64,000 nucleotides of DNA from positions 1-64,000 of the forward strand of contig CADARY010000012.1 in the NCBI GenBank assembly GCA_902790375.1, given 5' to 3'. The stretch comes from Oscillospiraceae bacterium. GTDB taxonomy: Bacteria > Bacillota > Clostridia > Oscillospirales > Oscillospiraceae. Of this stretch, positions 26,288 to 34,849 are shown piece after piece. Position 1 is the first letter of the stretch. Every line of letters begins with the position of its first letter. A model generated the notes under the pieces. It was not told where the DNA came from, ran no database searches, and saw only the letters and a list, made by a program, of their open reading frames with translations. The position numbers and the translations under genes were made by a program.

Positions 26288-27301
26288 ATGCATACATACA
26301 TCCCCGAGGGCTATAAGAGCCTGCTGAGCATCTATGACACCCAGAAGGCCATCAGCCTGCTCAAGCGCATTTTCGCGGACAATCTCGGCGCGAAGCTGGA
26401 CCTGTACCGGGTCTCGGCGCCGCTGTTCGTGGACAAAAATTCCGGCCTGAACGACAACCTCAACGGCTATGAGCGGCCGGTCTCCTTTGACATCCTGCAT
26501 GCCGACGCCCGGGCCGAGGTGGTGCAGTCCCTGGCCAAGTGGAAGCGCATGGCGCTCAAACGCTACAGCTTCTGGCCGGGCAAGGGCATCTACACCGATA
26601 TGAACGCCATCCGCCGGGACGAGGACGAGCTGGACAATCTCCATTCCGTCTATGTCGACCAGTGGGACTGGGAAAAGGTCATCCTCCCGGAGAACCGGAA
26701 CCTTGACTATCTCAAGCTCACGGTCATGGATATCGTCGCCGCCATCTGCGACACGCAGAGCACCATGCAGGCCATCTACCCCCAGCTCGCGGTACTGCCG
26801 AAGCTGGAAAAGCGCGTGAGCTTTGTGACCACCCAGCAGCTTGAGGACATGTACCCCGAGCTTACGCCCAAGCAGCGGGAGAACGCCTATGTGAAGGAGC
26901 ATAAAACCGTCTTCATCATCGGCATCGGCAAGACCCTCAGGTCAGGCCGGAAGCATGACGGCCGCGCGCCCGACTATGACGACTGGGACCTCAACGGGGA
27001 CATCATGTTCTGGGATGATCTGCTGGGCTGCGCCATGGAGATTTCCTCCATGGGCATCCGCGTGGACCCGGAATCGCTCGACCGCCAGCTCCGGCTTGCC
27101 GGCTGCGACGAGCGGCGCGCCCTGCCGTACCACAAGGCCCTGCTGGCAGGGGAGCTGCCCCTGACCATCGGCGGCGGCGTGGGCCAGTCGCGCGTGTCGA
27201 TGCTGCTTCTGGGCAAGGCGCACATCGGCGAGGTGCAGGCCTCCATCTGGGATAAGGAGACGGAGGAGACCTGCGAAAAGGCCGGCGTGATGCTGCTTTA
27301 A
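26288..27301 (+). CDS. asnA: Aspartate-ammonia ligase (AsnA-type asparagine synthetase)
   Basis: The 337-residue enzyme makes asparagine from aspartate, ammonia and ATP and belongs to the class II tRNA-synthetase-like fold. The conserved segments KNSGLNDNLNG, SVYVDQWDWE, WDLNGDIMFW and the C-terminal TIGGGVGQSRVSMLLL are all present. The length is typical. Its stop codon TAA overlaps the first bases of repeat copy F, so the element inserted at the very end of the gene. Confidence 0.96.
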   Translation: MHTYIPEGYKSLLSIYDTQKAISLLKRIFADNLGAKLDLYRVSAPLFVDKNSGLNDNLNGYERPVSFDILHADARAEVVQSLAKWKRMALKRYSFWPGKGIYTDMNAIRRDEDELDNLHSVYVDQWDWEKVILPENRNLDYLKLTVMDIVAAICDTQSTMQAIYPQLAVLPKLEKRVSFVTTQQLEDMYPELTPKQRENAYVKEHKTVFIIGIGKTLRSGRKHDGRAPDYDDWDLNGDIMFWDDLLGCAMEISSMGIRVDPESLDRQLRLAGCDERRALPYHKALLAGELPLTIGGGVGQSRVSMLLLGKAHIGEVQASIWDKETEETCEKAGVMLL

Positions 27302-27459
27302 GGCAACACCGCACAATCCGCCTGCGGCATCTCCTGGAAAATTTGCGCTCTGATTTCGTCACTTTTTCTTGAGGTACACAATACGATTCGCTTCGCTCAC
27401 ATGCATAAGTTCGCGTTAGCCAACAGGATCTGCTCTTGCCGAATTATGCGGTATTGCCT
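27300..27459 (+). repeat. TA-flanked inverted-repeat element, copy F (long form)
   Basis: At about 160 bases this is the longest copy, with both ends. It opens AGGCAACACCGCACAATCC and closes CCGAATTATGCGGTATTGCC, each end matching one of the two end types seen in the other copies. About 60 bases of extra sequence replace the middle of the usual core. It supplies two bases of the asnA stop codon. Confidence 0.85.
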
Positions 27460-27477
27460 GTAACCGAATGAATACGG

Positions 27478-27506
27478 AAATCCACGGAACGCGTGTCCGT
27501 GGATTT
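27478..27506. terminator. Hairpin between convergent genes
   Basis: AAATCCACGGA, ACGCGTG loop, TCCGTGGATTT: an 11-bp stem just beyond the stop of the DUF4830 gene. Confidence 0.6.
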
Positions 27507-27513
27507 TCGGTGT

Positions 27514-27996
27514 CTATTTCGCCGTCGGGGCGGGACCGGGGCTCGCGTCCGTGCGGCTGAGCCCGTGCATGAAGCCGTTGACCGCAGTGGAGTGGACATC
27601 CCCGGCAATGATTTTTCCGTCCTGCAGATAGAGCGAGACGATGACCTTGCCCGCGCCCCCGGGATAGTTTGTGACATCGTAGCAGTACTGCCGGCAGCTC
27701 TCGCCGAGGTGCTTATTCAGGTCGTAGCCCTGCCTGAGCTGGATCTTGTTGTACTGGGCCATGATCCCCTCCAGCTTCTGTGGGACCAGGACGCTGCGGA
27801 AGCTCTCGCTGTCCCGGTCGATCTCCCAGCCGAGGGAGTTGAGATAGGCCTCGCGGCCTTCGGGCGTGTTCAGATCCAGGGGCTTCTCTTTTCCGAAAAC
27901 ACTGTGCGCCGTGAAGAGCAGCAGCAGGATGATGCCGCAGATCAGAAGAAACGACAGCGCCTTTTTTCGTGTGAATCCACGGGTTTTCTGTGCCAT
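27514..27996 (-). CDS. DUF4830 domain protein, membrane-anchored
   Basis: The 160-residue protein has a basic N-terminus, one hydrophobic span (about 12-33) and an extracytoplasmic domain of DUF4830 type (YLNSLGWEIDRDSESFRSVLVP). The family is common in clostridia and has no assigned role. The ATG at 27996 is preferred to the one 12 bases upstream because GGAG is six bases ahead of it. Confidence 0.75.
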   Translation of the reverse strand: MAQKTRGFTRKKALSFLLICGIILLLLFTAHSVFGKEKPLDLNTPEGREAYLNSLGWEIDRDSESFRSVLVPQKLEGIMAQYNKIQLRQGYDLNKHLGESCRQYCYDVTNYPGGAGKVIVSLYLQDGKIIAGDVHSTAVNGFMHGLSRTDASPGPAPTAK

Positions 27997-28142
27997 AGCC
28001 TTCTCCATTCCGCCGCGCGGTCTGTCGGAGGGCGGCCTTCGCGCGGCAGATCCGTGGCCGCCTCATGGAACATCCTATTCCGCCGCGGCCGGGACTATGA
28101 CCGAAGGCGATCGCAGGACATCCCGGCAGAAGGAGAACAAGC

Positions 28143-28865
28143 ATGACAATGAGACTGGACAGACTGCTTTCCGAGCTTGGCGTCGCCACCCGCAGCGAGC
28201 TGCGCGGCATCATCCGCAGCGGCCGCGTCAGCGTTGACGGCGCGGCCGTCACCGCGCCGGAAAAGCGCGTCGATCCGGAGACGCAGCGCGTCTGCCTGGA
28301 CGGGGAGGAGCTGCGCTACAGGCAGTACCGGTATTTTTTGATGGATAAGCCTGCGGGCGTGCTGAGCGTCACGGAGGATCGGAAGCAGCAGACCGTGCTG
28401 GATCTGCTGCCCCCGGCCCTCCGGCGGCTCGGCCTCTTCCCGGTGGGGAGGCTGGATAAAGATACCAGCGGACTGCTGCTGCTGACAAACGACGGAGACT
28501 TTGCCCACCGGGTCATCTCCCCGAGATCCGGCGTTGAAAAGCGTTACCGAGCCGAGGTGGAGGGAATCCCGGACGAGGAGGACGTGCGCGCCTTCCGGGC
28601 TGGGATCGTCCTGGGGGACGGGACGCGGTGCCTGCCCGCGCAGCTCGAGATCACGGGCGGCAGCGTCTGCTTTGTTACGGTGATGGAGGGGAAATACCAC
28701 CAGGTCAAGCGCATGCTGGCCGCCCGGGGAAAACCCGTGAGGGCGCTGCGCAGGCTCTCGGTCGGCGCGCTCACGATACCGGAAAGCCTTGCGGCAGGCG
28801 AGGTTTCTGAACTTGGAGAAGCGGATTTGTGCAAGGTGTTGAGGGAGTATCTTATCGGCAAATAG
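28143..28865 (+). CDS. rsuA: 16S rRNA pseudouridine synthase (RsuA family)
   Basis: The 240-residue protein has an N-terminal S4 RNA-binding domain (about 4-50) and the pseudouridine synthase domain with the catalytic Asp in GRLDKDTSGLLLLTNDG. The KYHQVKRML motif near the C-terminus is also typical. Family members modify U516 of 16S rRNA; assignment to RsuA rather than RluE/F is by overall form. AAGGAG lies seven bases before the start. Confidence 0.88.
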   Translation: MTMRLDRLLSELGVATRSELRGIIRSGRVSVDGAAVTAPEKRVDPETQRVCLDGEELRYRQYRYFLMDKPAGVLSVTEDRKQQTVLDLLPPALRRLGLFPVGRLDKDTSGLLLLTNDGDFAHRVISPRSGVEKRYRAEVEGIPDEEDVRAFRAGIVLGDGTRCLPAQLEITGGSVCFVTVMEGKYHQVKRMLAARGKPVRALRRLSVGALTIPESLAAGEVSELGEADLCKVLREYLIGK

Positions 28866-28868
28866 TCG

Positions 28869-28899
28869 AAAAACAACGGCTTTTGTCAGTTGTTTTTTG
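28869..28899 (+). terminator. Intrinsic terminator of rsuA
   Basis: AAAAACAAC, 11-base loop, GTTGTTTTTT, just after the stop codon. Confidence 0.7.
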
Positions 28900-28952
28900 A
28901 GCGTTAGCAACACAAAGCAAAAAAAATTCACAAAAAAACCGTATTGTTTCTA

Positions 28953-28981
28953 TTGATAATTACATAAAAAAGCGTTATTAT
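28953..28981 (+). promoter_or_regulatory. Sigma-A promoter for the CdaR-type regulator
   Basis: TTGATA, 17-base spacer, TATTAT, followed by a leader of about 190 bases before the start codon. No gene is seen in this 315-base gap. Confidence 0.65.
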
Positions 28982-29180
28982 GGTAGGCGACGCATTGAGC
29001 AGGGTGCGCCCGGCGGCAGGGCATATTTGACAAATTGCTCAAAACCCGGCGCGCCTGCCATCTTTTTGGGAAAGAAAACAGGTCCGGAGCAGAGAGAGAA
29101 TGGGAATCCGGGCGATCCGCCGCGCGCCGCCAATAGGAGAGAGCGGCGCAGAACAAGCGGCAGAATGGGAGAGAGAAAAC

Positions 29181-30272
29181 ATGTCCAGCAGAATATTTCA
29201 GAATGTGATCATTCAGATGAAGGACGCGGTGGACAGAACCATCGGCGTCGTGGACGAGCAGGGATTTGTCGTGGCCAGCAGCGAGCTTGCCATGATCGGA
29301 TCGAGACTGGACGATTTTCACCTGTATGAATTTGACGGGAGCGAACGGCCCGTCACCACCGGGTCGAGGACCTATTATGCCCTCTATTCTCCCGGGGCCA
29401 AGTTCGACTATGCCGCCTTCGCGGAGGGGACCGACGCGCTCAGCCGCACGATCTGCGCCATCTCCGCCGTGGCCTTCAACGAGGCCAAGAACAATTACGA
29501 GGAAAAGCACAACAAGGCCGCCTTCATCAAGAACATCATCTCCGACAACATCCTGCCCGGAGACGTGTATGTGCGCGCCAAGGAGCTGCATTTTGTGACG
29601 GACGAGCCCCGCGTCGTGCTGCTGGTGCGCCAGATGGAAAACCCGGATGTCTCCGCGGTCGAGGCGATCCAGCGCATCTTCCCCGACCGGCAGAAGGACT
29701 TTGTGCTCAATATCAACGAGACGGACATTGTCCTGGTCAAGGCTCTGCCGAGCGCCAACTGCCCCGAGGAGGTGCAGAAGGTCGCCCGCAGCATCGAGAC
29801 CACGCTCCTGGAGGAGATGGGCATCAAGTCCGTCATCGGCGTGAGCACCAACGCCCGCCATCTGCGGGAGCTTGCCGACAAGTATAAGGAGGCCCAGGTG
29901 GCCATCGACGTGGGCCGCGTCTTCGAGAGCGAGAAGACCATCATCAATTATGAGAGCCTCGGCCTCGGGCGCATCATCTATCAGCTCCCGACCACGCTGT
30001 GCGAGATGTTCCTCAACGAGGTTTTCAAGAAAAACCCCATCGAGACGCTGGATGAGGATACCCTTGAGACCATCAACCGCTTCTTTGAGAATAACCTCAA
30101 CGTCTCCGAGACCTCAAGAAAGCTCTATGTCCACCGCAACACGCTGGTCTACCGCCTGGAAAAGATCAAGAAGATGACAGGCCTTGATCTGCGGGAGTTT
30201 GATCACGCCATCGTCTTCAAGGTGGCTATGATGGTCAAGCAGTACCTCGATTCCCTCAACAGCAAGTATTGA
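29181..30272 (+). CDS. CdaR/PucR-type transcriptional regulator
   Basis: The 363-residue protein ends in a PucR-type helix-turn-helix (LNVSETSRKLYVHRNTLVYRL), a middle GGDEF-like regulatory segment and an N-terminal sensory region that may bind a small organic acid. The family often controls sugar-acid metabolism, but here the neighbour is ftsEX, so the target is unknown. GGGAG lies ahead of the ATG at 29181. Confidence 0.82.
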   Translation: MSSRIFQNVIIQMKDAVDRTIGVVDEQGFVVASSELAMIGSRLDDFHLYEFDGSERPVTTGSRTYYALYSPGAKFDYAAFAEGTDALSRTICAISAVAFNEAKNNYEEKHNKAAFIKNIISDNILPGDVYVRAKELHFVTDEPRVVLLVRQMENPDVSAVEAIQRIFPDRQKDFVLNINETDIVLVKALPSANCPEEVQKVARSIETTLLEEMGIKSVIGVSTNARHLRELADKYKEAQVAIDVGRVFESEKTIINYESLGLGRIIYQLPTTLCEMFLNEVFKKNPIETLDEDTLETINRFFENNLNVSETSRKLYVHRNTLVYRLEKIKKMTGLDLREFDHAIVFKVAMMVKQYLDSLNSKY

Positions 30273-30364
30273 AGAGTAAGCGCCCGTTCAGCGCTTCATG
30301 TTATACAAAAATAGCCCTCAATTGCGGAATTTGCTGGCAATCGCGGCTGTTTGGAGGATATACT

Positions 30365-31051
30365 ATGGTATTGATGAAGAATGTGCGTAAGGTGTATGAG
30401 AGCAGCAATACCGTTGCGCTCGACAATGTCAGCCTTACGATTGAGGACGGGGAGTTTGTCTTTCTCGTGGGCCCCTCGGGCTCCGGCAAGACGACGCTCA
30501 TGAAGCTCATCACCGGGGAGGTGCGCCCCACCTCCGGCAAGGTGGTGGTCAATGATTTTGACATGGGCACCATCAAGCGCCGCAAGCTCCCCAAGATGCG
30601 CAGGACCCTCGGCGTGGTGTTCCAGGATTACCGCCTGATCGAGAATATGAACGTCTATGACAATGTGGCCTTTGCCATGCGCGTCGTCGGCGCGCCCAAC
30701 CGGGAGATCCGCACGCGCGTACCGTACATACTGGAGCTGGTCGGCCTGGATGGCCGCGAGAAGAGAATGCCGGGCGAGCTCTCCGGCGGCGAGCAGCAGC
30801 GTGTCGCCATTGCCCGCGCCCTGGTCAACAGTCCCCGCATGATCGTCGCGGACGAGCCGACCGGCAACCTTGACCCCGTGCGCAGCCTGGAGCTGATGCT
30901 CCTGCTGGAAAAGATCAACGAGATGGGTACCACGGTCGTGGTCGTAACCCATGAGAAGGAGCTGGTCAACGCCTTCTCCAAGCGCGTCATCACCATTGAC
31001 AGCGGCGAGAAGACCGGCGACAGCTCGGAAGGAGGGTATTACGGGGTATGA
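30365..31051 (+). CDS. ftsE: Cell-division ABC ATPase FtsE
   Basis: The 228-residue ATPase shows Walker A GPSGSGKTT, Q-loop VFQDYRLIENMNV, signature LSGGEQQR and Walker B MIVADEPTGNLDP. It pairs with FtsX to switch on peptidoglycan hydrolases at the division site. GGAGG precedes the start. ftsX overlaps its stop (ATGA). Confidence 0.95.
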   Translation: MVLMKNVRKVYESSNTVALDNVSLTIEDGEFVFLVGPSGSGKTTLMKLITGEVRPTSGKVVVNDFDMGTIKRRKLPKMRRTLGVVFQDYRLIENMNVYDNVAFAMRVVGAPNREIRTRVPYILELVGLDGREKRMPGELSGGEQQRVAIARALVNSPRMIVADEPTGNLDPVRSLELMLLLEKINEMGTTVVVVTHEKELVNAFSKRVITIDSGEKTGDSSEGGYYGV

Positions 31052-31926
31052 GACTCGGTTACCTGATACGCGAGGGCTTCCGCAGCATTACCACCCACGG
31101 CTTTATGTCCTTTGCCACCGTTGCCATCATCGTGGCGTGTCTGATCATCATGGGCAGCGTCTCGCTGCTGGCCATGAATATCGACGTGCTGATCAAGGAT
31201 CTCGAGAACCAGAACGAGATCGTCGTCTTTGTGGACGAATCGCTGTCGGATGAGGCGGCGGCCCGCGATCTGCAGCGCAATATCGAGGCGATCGACAATG
31301 TCTCCTCAGCCCAGTTCGTCTCCCGCGGCGAGGCAATGAACAACTTCATGAGCAAGTACGACGCCACGCTCATGGAGGGCATCGACGAGGATGTTTTCCG
31401 TCACCGCTTCATTGTCCATCTCAACGATATCGCCTACATGTCCCAGACCAAGACGGAGCTGGAGGCGATCCGCGGCGTGGCCAAGGTCAACGCGCATCTG
31501 GACTATGCCAAGAACTTCGTGATGATCCGCAACGTGGTCACCGCTGTGTCCATGGTGCTGATCGTGATGCTGGTGTTCGTGTCCTTCTTCATCATGTCCA
31601 ACACCATCAAGCTTGCCACCTTCGGCCGGCGCGAGGAGATCGCCATTATGAAGATGGTCGGCGCGACCAACAGCTTTATCCGGCTGCCCTTCGTGGTGGA
31701 GGGCCTTGCCCTCGGCATGATGGGCGGCGCGATTGCCTTTCTTGCGGAGTGGGGCCTGTACAATCTGGTCACCAACCGCCTTGTCAACTCTGCCGCGGGT
31801 ACGCTTCTCAACGTGATCCCGTTTCGCAATGTCGCGCTTGAGGTGTTTGTCGTCTTCATGGCGGTGGGCATCCTGGTGGGCGTGTTCGGCGGCGTCAACG
31901 CGATCAGGAATTATTTGAAGGTCTGA
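31048..31926 (+). CDS. ftsX: Cell-division membrane protein FtsX
   Basis: The 292-residue protein has one N-terminal membrane span, an extracellular domain (about 50-165) and three C-terminal spans, the standard FtsX layout. It relays FtsE ATP cycling to an exported hydrolase, here most likely one of the two coiled-coil M23 proteins encoded next. Confidence 0.94.
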   Translation: MRLGYLIREGFRSITTHGFMSFATVAIIVACLIIMGSVSLLAMNIDVLIKDLENQNEIVVFVDESLSDEAAARDLQRNIEAIDNVSSAQFVSRGEAMNNFMSKYDATLMEGIDEDVFRHRFIVHLNDIAYMSQTKTELEAIRGVAKVNAHLDYAKNFVMIRNVVTAVSMVLIVMLVFVSFFIMSNTIKLATFGRREEIAIMKMVGATNSFIRLPFVVEGLALGMMGGAIAFLAEWGLYNLVTNRLVNSAAGTLLNVIPFRNVALEVFVVFMAVGILVGVFGGVNAIRNYLKV

Positions 31927-31967
31927 CCGGGAGGGCTTGGCAGCCTTTTACAGGAGCAGGATACTGT

Positions 31968-33341
31968 ATGAAACATAAAAGAGCGTTTTCAATTATTGCG
32001 ATTGTGCTTGCCGTGCTGATGCTGCTGTCTCTTGTCGTCAGCGTGATCCCCGTGCGCGCCCATGCCGATGAGATGGATGAGCTGGCAGCCCTGCGCGCAA
32101 GGAAAGAGGAGCTGACAAACCAGGTCCAGGAGATCAAGGAGCGCATCATGGGCCTCGCGGAAACCCATGCGAACGTGCTTGAGCAGAAGGCCGCTCTGGA
32201 CGAGCAGAACCGCCTGGCCGAGGAGCAGCTTGCCGTGATCGAGGAAGAGATCCGCCGGTATGAAGAGCTGATCCGCAGCAAGGGGCAGGAGGTGGAGGCC
32301 GCGAAGAGCAGGGAAGATTTCCAGCTTGAGCGCTACCGCGTCCGTGTGCGCGCCATGGAGGAGAGCGGCGGGTACAACATTCTGGCCCTGATCATGCAGT
32401 CGGAGAATGTCAGCCAGCTTCTTTCCGCCATCGACGATATGGGCCAGATCATGGAGAGCGACAAACAGCTCCAGCATGATTATGAGGAGGCCCGCGAAGA
32501 GACCGAGCAGATCAAGGCCCAATATGAGGAAGAAAAGAGCGTCTATGAGGGCAGGCAGCAGGAGCTGCGCGGCGAGCAGGCCACGATCCTGGCGGACGTG
32601 CAGCGCGCGGAGGATCTGCTGTCAGAGCTGGAGGAAGAGGTCGCAAGCGCGGTTATCGAATACAAGGAAGCCCAGCTTGCGCAGGAAGCCGCCGCCGCCG
32701 CCATCTCCAACACGATCGCCAGCTATAACGCCCGCAAGGCGTCTGAGCGCGCAGCCGAGCAGGCTGTCGCGGCCCAGGCGGTCGAGCAGGCCAAGGCGCA
32801 GGTGCAGGAGATGATGCAGGCCAACATGGAGGCTGTTGCCGCGGGCTATGAGCCGGCCTATTCGGAGGAGCAGATCCGCCAGGTGGCCGAGGAGGCCCAG
32901 ACGGGCTACGCCGCCGGTACGCAGGAGAGCGGCTTCGTCTGGCCCCTGCCGTGCAGCACCCGGGTCACGAGCCGTTTCGGAAACCGCAGCGATCCCTTTA
33001 CAGGCGAGACCCGCTATCACAGCGGTATTGATATCGACGGCTTCGGCAATGACGGCGCGCCGGTGGTGGCCGCGGGCTCCGGCGAGGTGATCACCGCCGC
33101 CTATGACAGCTCCTACGGCAACTATGTCATCATCGACCACGGCGGCACCTCCACGGTCTATGCCCATATGTCGGGCCTTGCCGTGTCCGAGGGGCAGTCG
33201 GTCGGCCAGGGGCAGACGATCGGCTATGTGGGCGCTACAGGGCGCGCCACCGGCACCCACCTGCACTTTGAGGTCTATGTCGGCGACGAGAGAGTGGACC
33301 CGGCCCAGTATTTCTCAGGCATATCCTATTATAACTGCTGA
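31968..33341 (+). CDS. Exported coiled-coil M23 peptidase, EnvC/PcsB-like
   Basis: The 457-residue protein has a signal peptide (about 1-35), a long coiled coil (about 36-290) and a C-terminal LytM/M23 domain (about 320-450). Zinc ligands are visible in YHSGIDIDG (His and Asp) and in HLHFEVY (His). It should cut peptide cross-bridges during daughter-cell separation under FtsEX control. It is 41 bases downstream of ftsX. Confidence 0.9.
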   Translation: MKHKRAFSIIAIVLAVLMLLSLVVSVIPVRAHADEMDELAALRARKEELTNQVQEIKERIMGLAETHANVLEQKAALDEQNRLAEEQLAVIEEEIRRYEELIRSKGQEVEAAKSREDFQLERYRVRVRAMEESGGYNILALIMQSENVSQLLSAIDDMGQIMESDKQLQHDYEEAREETEQIKAQYEEEKSVYEGRQQELRGEQATILADVQRAEDLLSELEEEVASAVIEYKEAQLAQEAAAAAISNTIASYNARKASERAAEQAVAAQAVEQAKAQVQEMMQANMEAVAAGYEPAYSEEQIRQVAEEAQTGYAAGTQESGFVWPLPCSTRVTSRFGNRSDPFTGETRYHSGIDIDGFGNDGAPVVAAGSGEVITAAYDSSYGNYVIIDHGGTSTVYAHMSGLAVSEGQSVGQGQTIGYVGATGRATGTHLHFEVYVGDERVDPAQYFSGISYYNC

Positions 33342-33395
33342 ATCCAGGCACAATGGGCCGCTGCATGGCGGTCGCGGTTTGATTCCGCCTTACTT

Positions 33396-34661
33396 ATGAA
33401 GAGAAAGAGAACCACACGGCGTCTGAGACTCCTCTGCAGCGTCCTCGGCGTCTGCGTCATGGCCGGGCTGCTGCCGGCAAAGGCCGGGGCGGAGGTCTCC
33501 CAGGCAGAGCTTGAATCCCTCCGGGCTGAGCGCGCCGTAATCCAGGCGCAGCGCGAGGCAAAGCAGGCCGAGATCGACGAGCTTACCGAAAGCGCTGTCG
33601 GCATTCTGGTGCAGAAGCGCGCTCTGGATGAACGCAACATGTACACCATGCAGCAGATCCAGCTTAACAATGAGGAGATCGCCCTGTATGATCAGATGAT
33701 CGCCGATAAGGAACAGGAAGTTCTCAACGCCCAGGAGCGCGAGCAGGATCAGCTTGTGCGCTACCGCGCCCGCGTGCGCGCCATGGAGGAAAACGGGACC
33801 CTCAACTACCTCGCGATGATCCTCAAGTCCAATAACCTGGGCGAAATGCTCACAGCCATGGACGACGTGGAGGAGATCATGACGCGGGATAAGAAGCTGG
33901 AGGACGATTATATTCAGGCCCGGGAAAACACCGAGGAGCTGAAGGCTGAGTATGAGAGCTACCGCGAGGAGGTCAACGGCAAACAGGACGCCCTGCGCCT
34001 GGAGCAGGAAAAGCTCCAGGCCGAGATCGACGAGGCCTCTGAGCTGCTGCTGGGCCTGAAAGCGGATTATGATGACCGGCAGGCCGAGATCGCCGAGATC
34101 GCAGCCCAGGAGGACGCCACGAATATGGCGATCTCCGTGCTGGTGGCAAAGCTCGAGGCTGAGCGCGCCGCGGCGGCTGCGGCAGCCGCCTACACCGGCA
34201 GCGACGAGGCTCCGGACAGCGGCGCCGCCGCCTATTCCACGGGCTCCTTCATCTTCCCGGTGGCGAGCTATACGTATATCTCCAGCCGCTTCGGCGAGCG
34301 CATCCATCCCATCACCGGGGAGCTTAAAAACCATAACGGCATGGACATCGCCTCCAACATGGGCACCACGGTCTATGCTGCCGACGGCGGCAGGGTCGTG
34401 CTGGCCGAGTGGTACGGCGGCTACGGCAACTGTATCATGATCGAGCATGGCAACGGCTACAAGACGCTGTACGGCCACCTCTCGGTGATCAGCGTGAAAA
34501 ACGGGCAGACAGTCAATCAGGGCGAGACGATCGGCCAGGTGGGCAGCACCGGCAATTCCACAGGCCCTCATCTGCATTTTGAGGTATATCTCAACGGCGG
34601 GCGTATAGACCCGGAGCAGTTCTATTCGGGGCTGAATATCTCAGCCGACGCCGGTGTGTAA
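33396..34661 (+). CDS. Second exported coiled-coil M23 peptidase, paralogue of the preceding gene
   Basis: The 421-residue protein repeats the layout of its neighbour: signal peptide (about 1-31), coiled coil to about 270, and an M23 domain with NHNGMDIAS and PHLHFEVY zinc-ligand motifs. The resemblance extends through the coiled coil, so this looks like a tandem duplication. The ribosome binding site is weak. Confidence 0.9.
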   Translation: MKRKRTTRRLRLLCSVLGVCVMAGLLPAKAGAEVSQAELESLRAERAVIQAQREAKQAEIDELTESAVGILVQKRALDERNMYTMQQIQLNNEEIALYDQMIADKEQEVLNAQEREQDQLVRYRARVRAMEENGTLNYLAMILKSNNLGEMLTAMDDVEEIMTRDKKLEDDYIQARENTEELKAEYESYREEVNGKQDALRLEQEKLQAEIDEASELLLGLKADYDDRQAEIAEIAAQEDATNMAISVLVAKLEAERAAAAAAAAYTGSDEAPDSGAAAYSTGSFIFPVASYTYISSRFGERIHPITGELKNHNGMDIASNMGTTVYAADGGRVVLAEWYGGYGNCIMIEHGNGYKTLYGHLSVISVKNGQTVNQGETIGQVGSTGNSTGPHLHFEVYLNGGRIDPEQFYSGLNISADAGV

Positions 34662-34667
34662 TCCTTA

Positions 34668-34772
34668 AGGCAACACCGCACAATCCGCCTTCGGCATCTC
34701 CTGGAAAATTTGTGCCCTGATTTCGTCACTTTTTCTTGAGGTACACAAAGTACATCTGCGGCGGTGTTGCCT
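34668..34772 (-). repeat. TA-flanked inverted-repeat element, copy G (complete short form)
   Basis: It begins AGGCAACACCGC and ends GCGGTGTTGCCT, a perfect 12-bp terminal inverted repeat, with TA before the left end. At about 105 bases it is the clearest complete unit of the family. It separates the M23 genes from the S41 gene. Confidence 0.88.
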
Positions 34773-34780
34773 AAAAAAAG

Positions 34781-34810
34781 TGCCGGGCAGTCAGATATGG
34801 CTGCCCGGCA
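34781..34810 (+). terminator. Hairpin, possible terminator upstream of the S41 gene
   Basis: TGCCGGGCAG, 10-base loop, CTGCCCGGCA, a perfect 10-bp stem without an immediate T run. It may end the ftsEX transcript or be leader structure. Confidence 0.5.
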
Positions 34811-34849
34811 AACAGTGATTTTATACGACCTTATTCCTGGAGGGGTTTC

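Noticed and set aside
26288..27301. asnA as the missing lasso cyclase
   Set aside because: It is the AsnA (class II synthetase-like) family, not the AsnB-type from which lasso cyclases derive, and it lies about 20 kb away in a housekeeping setting.
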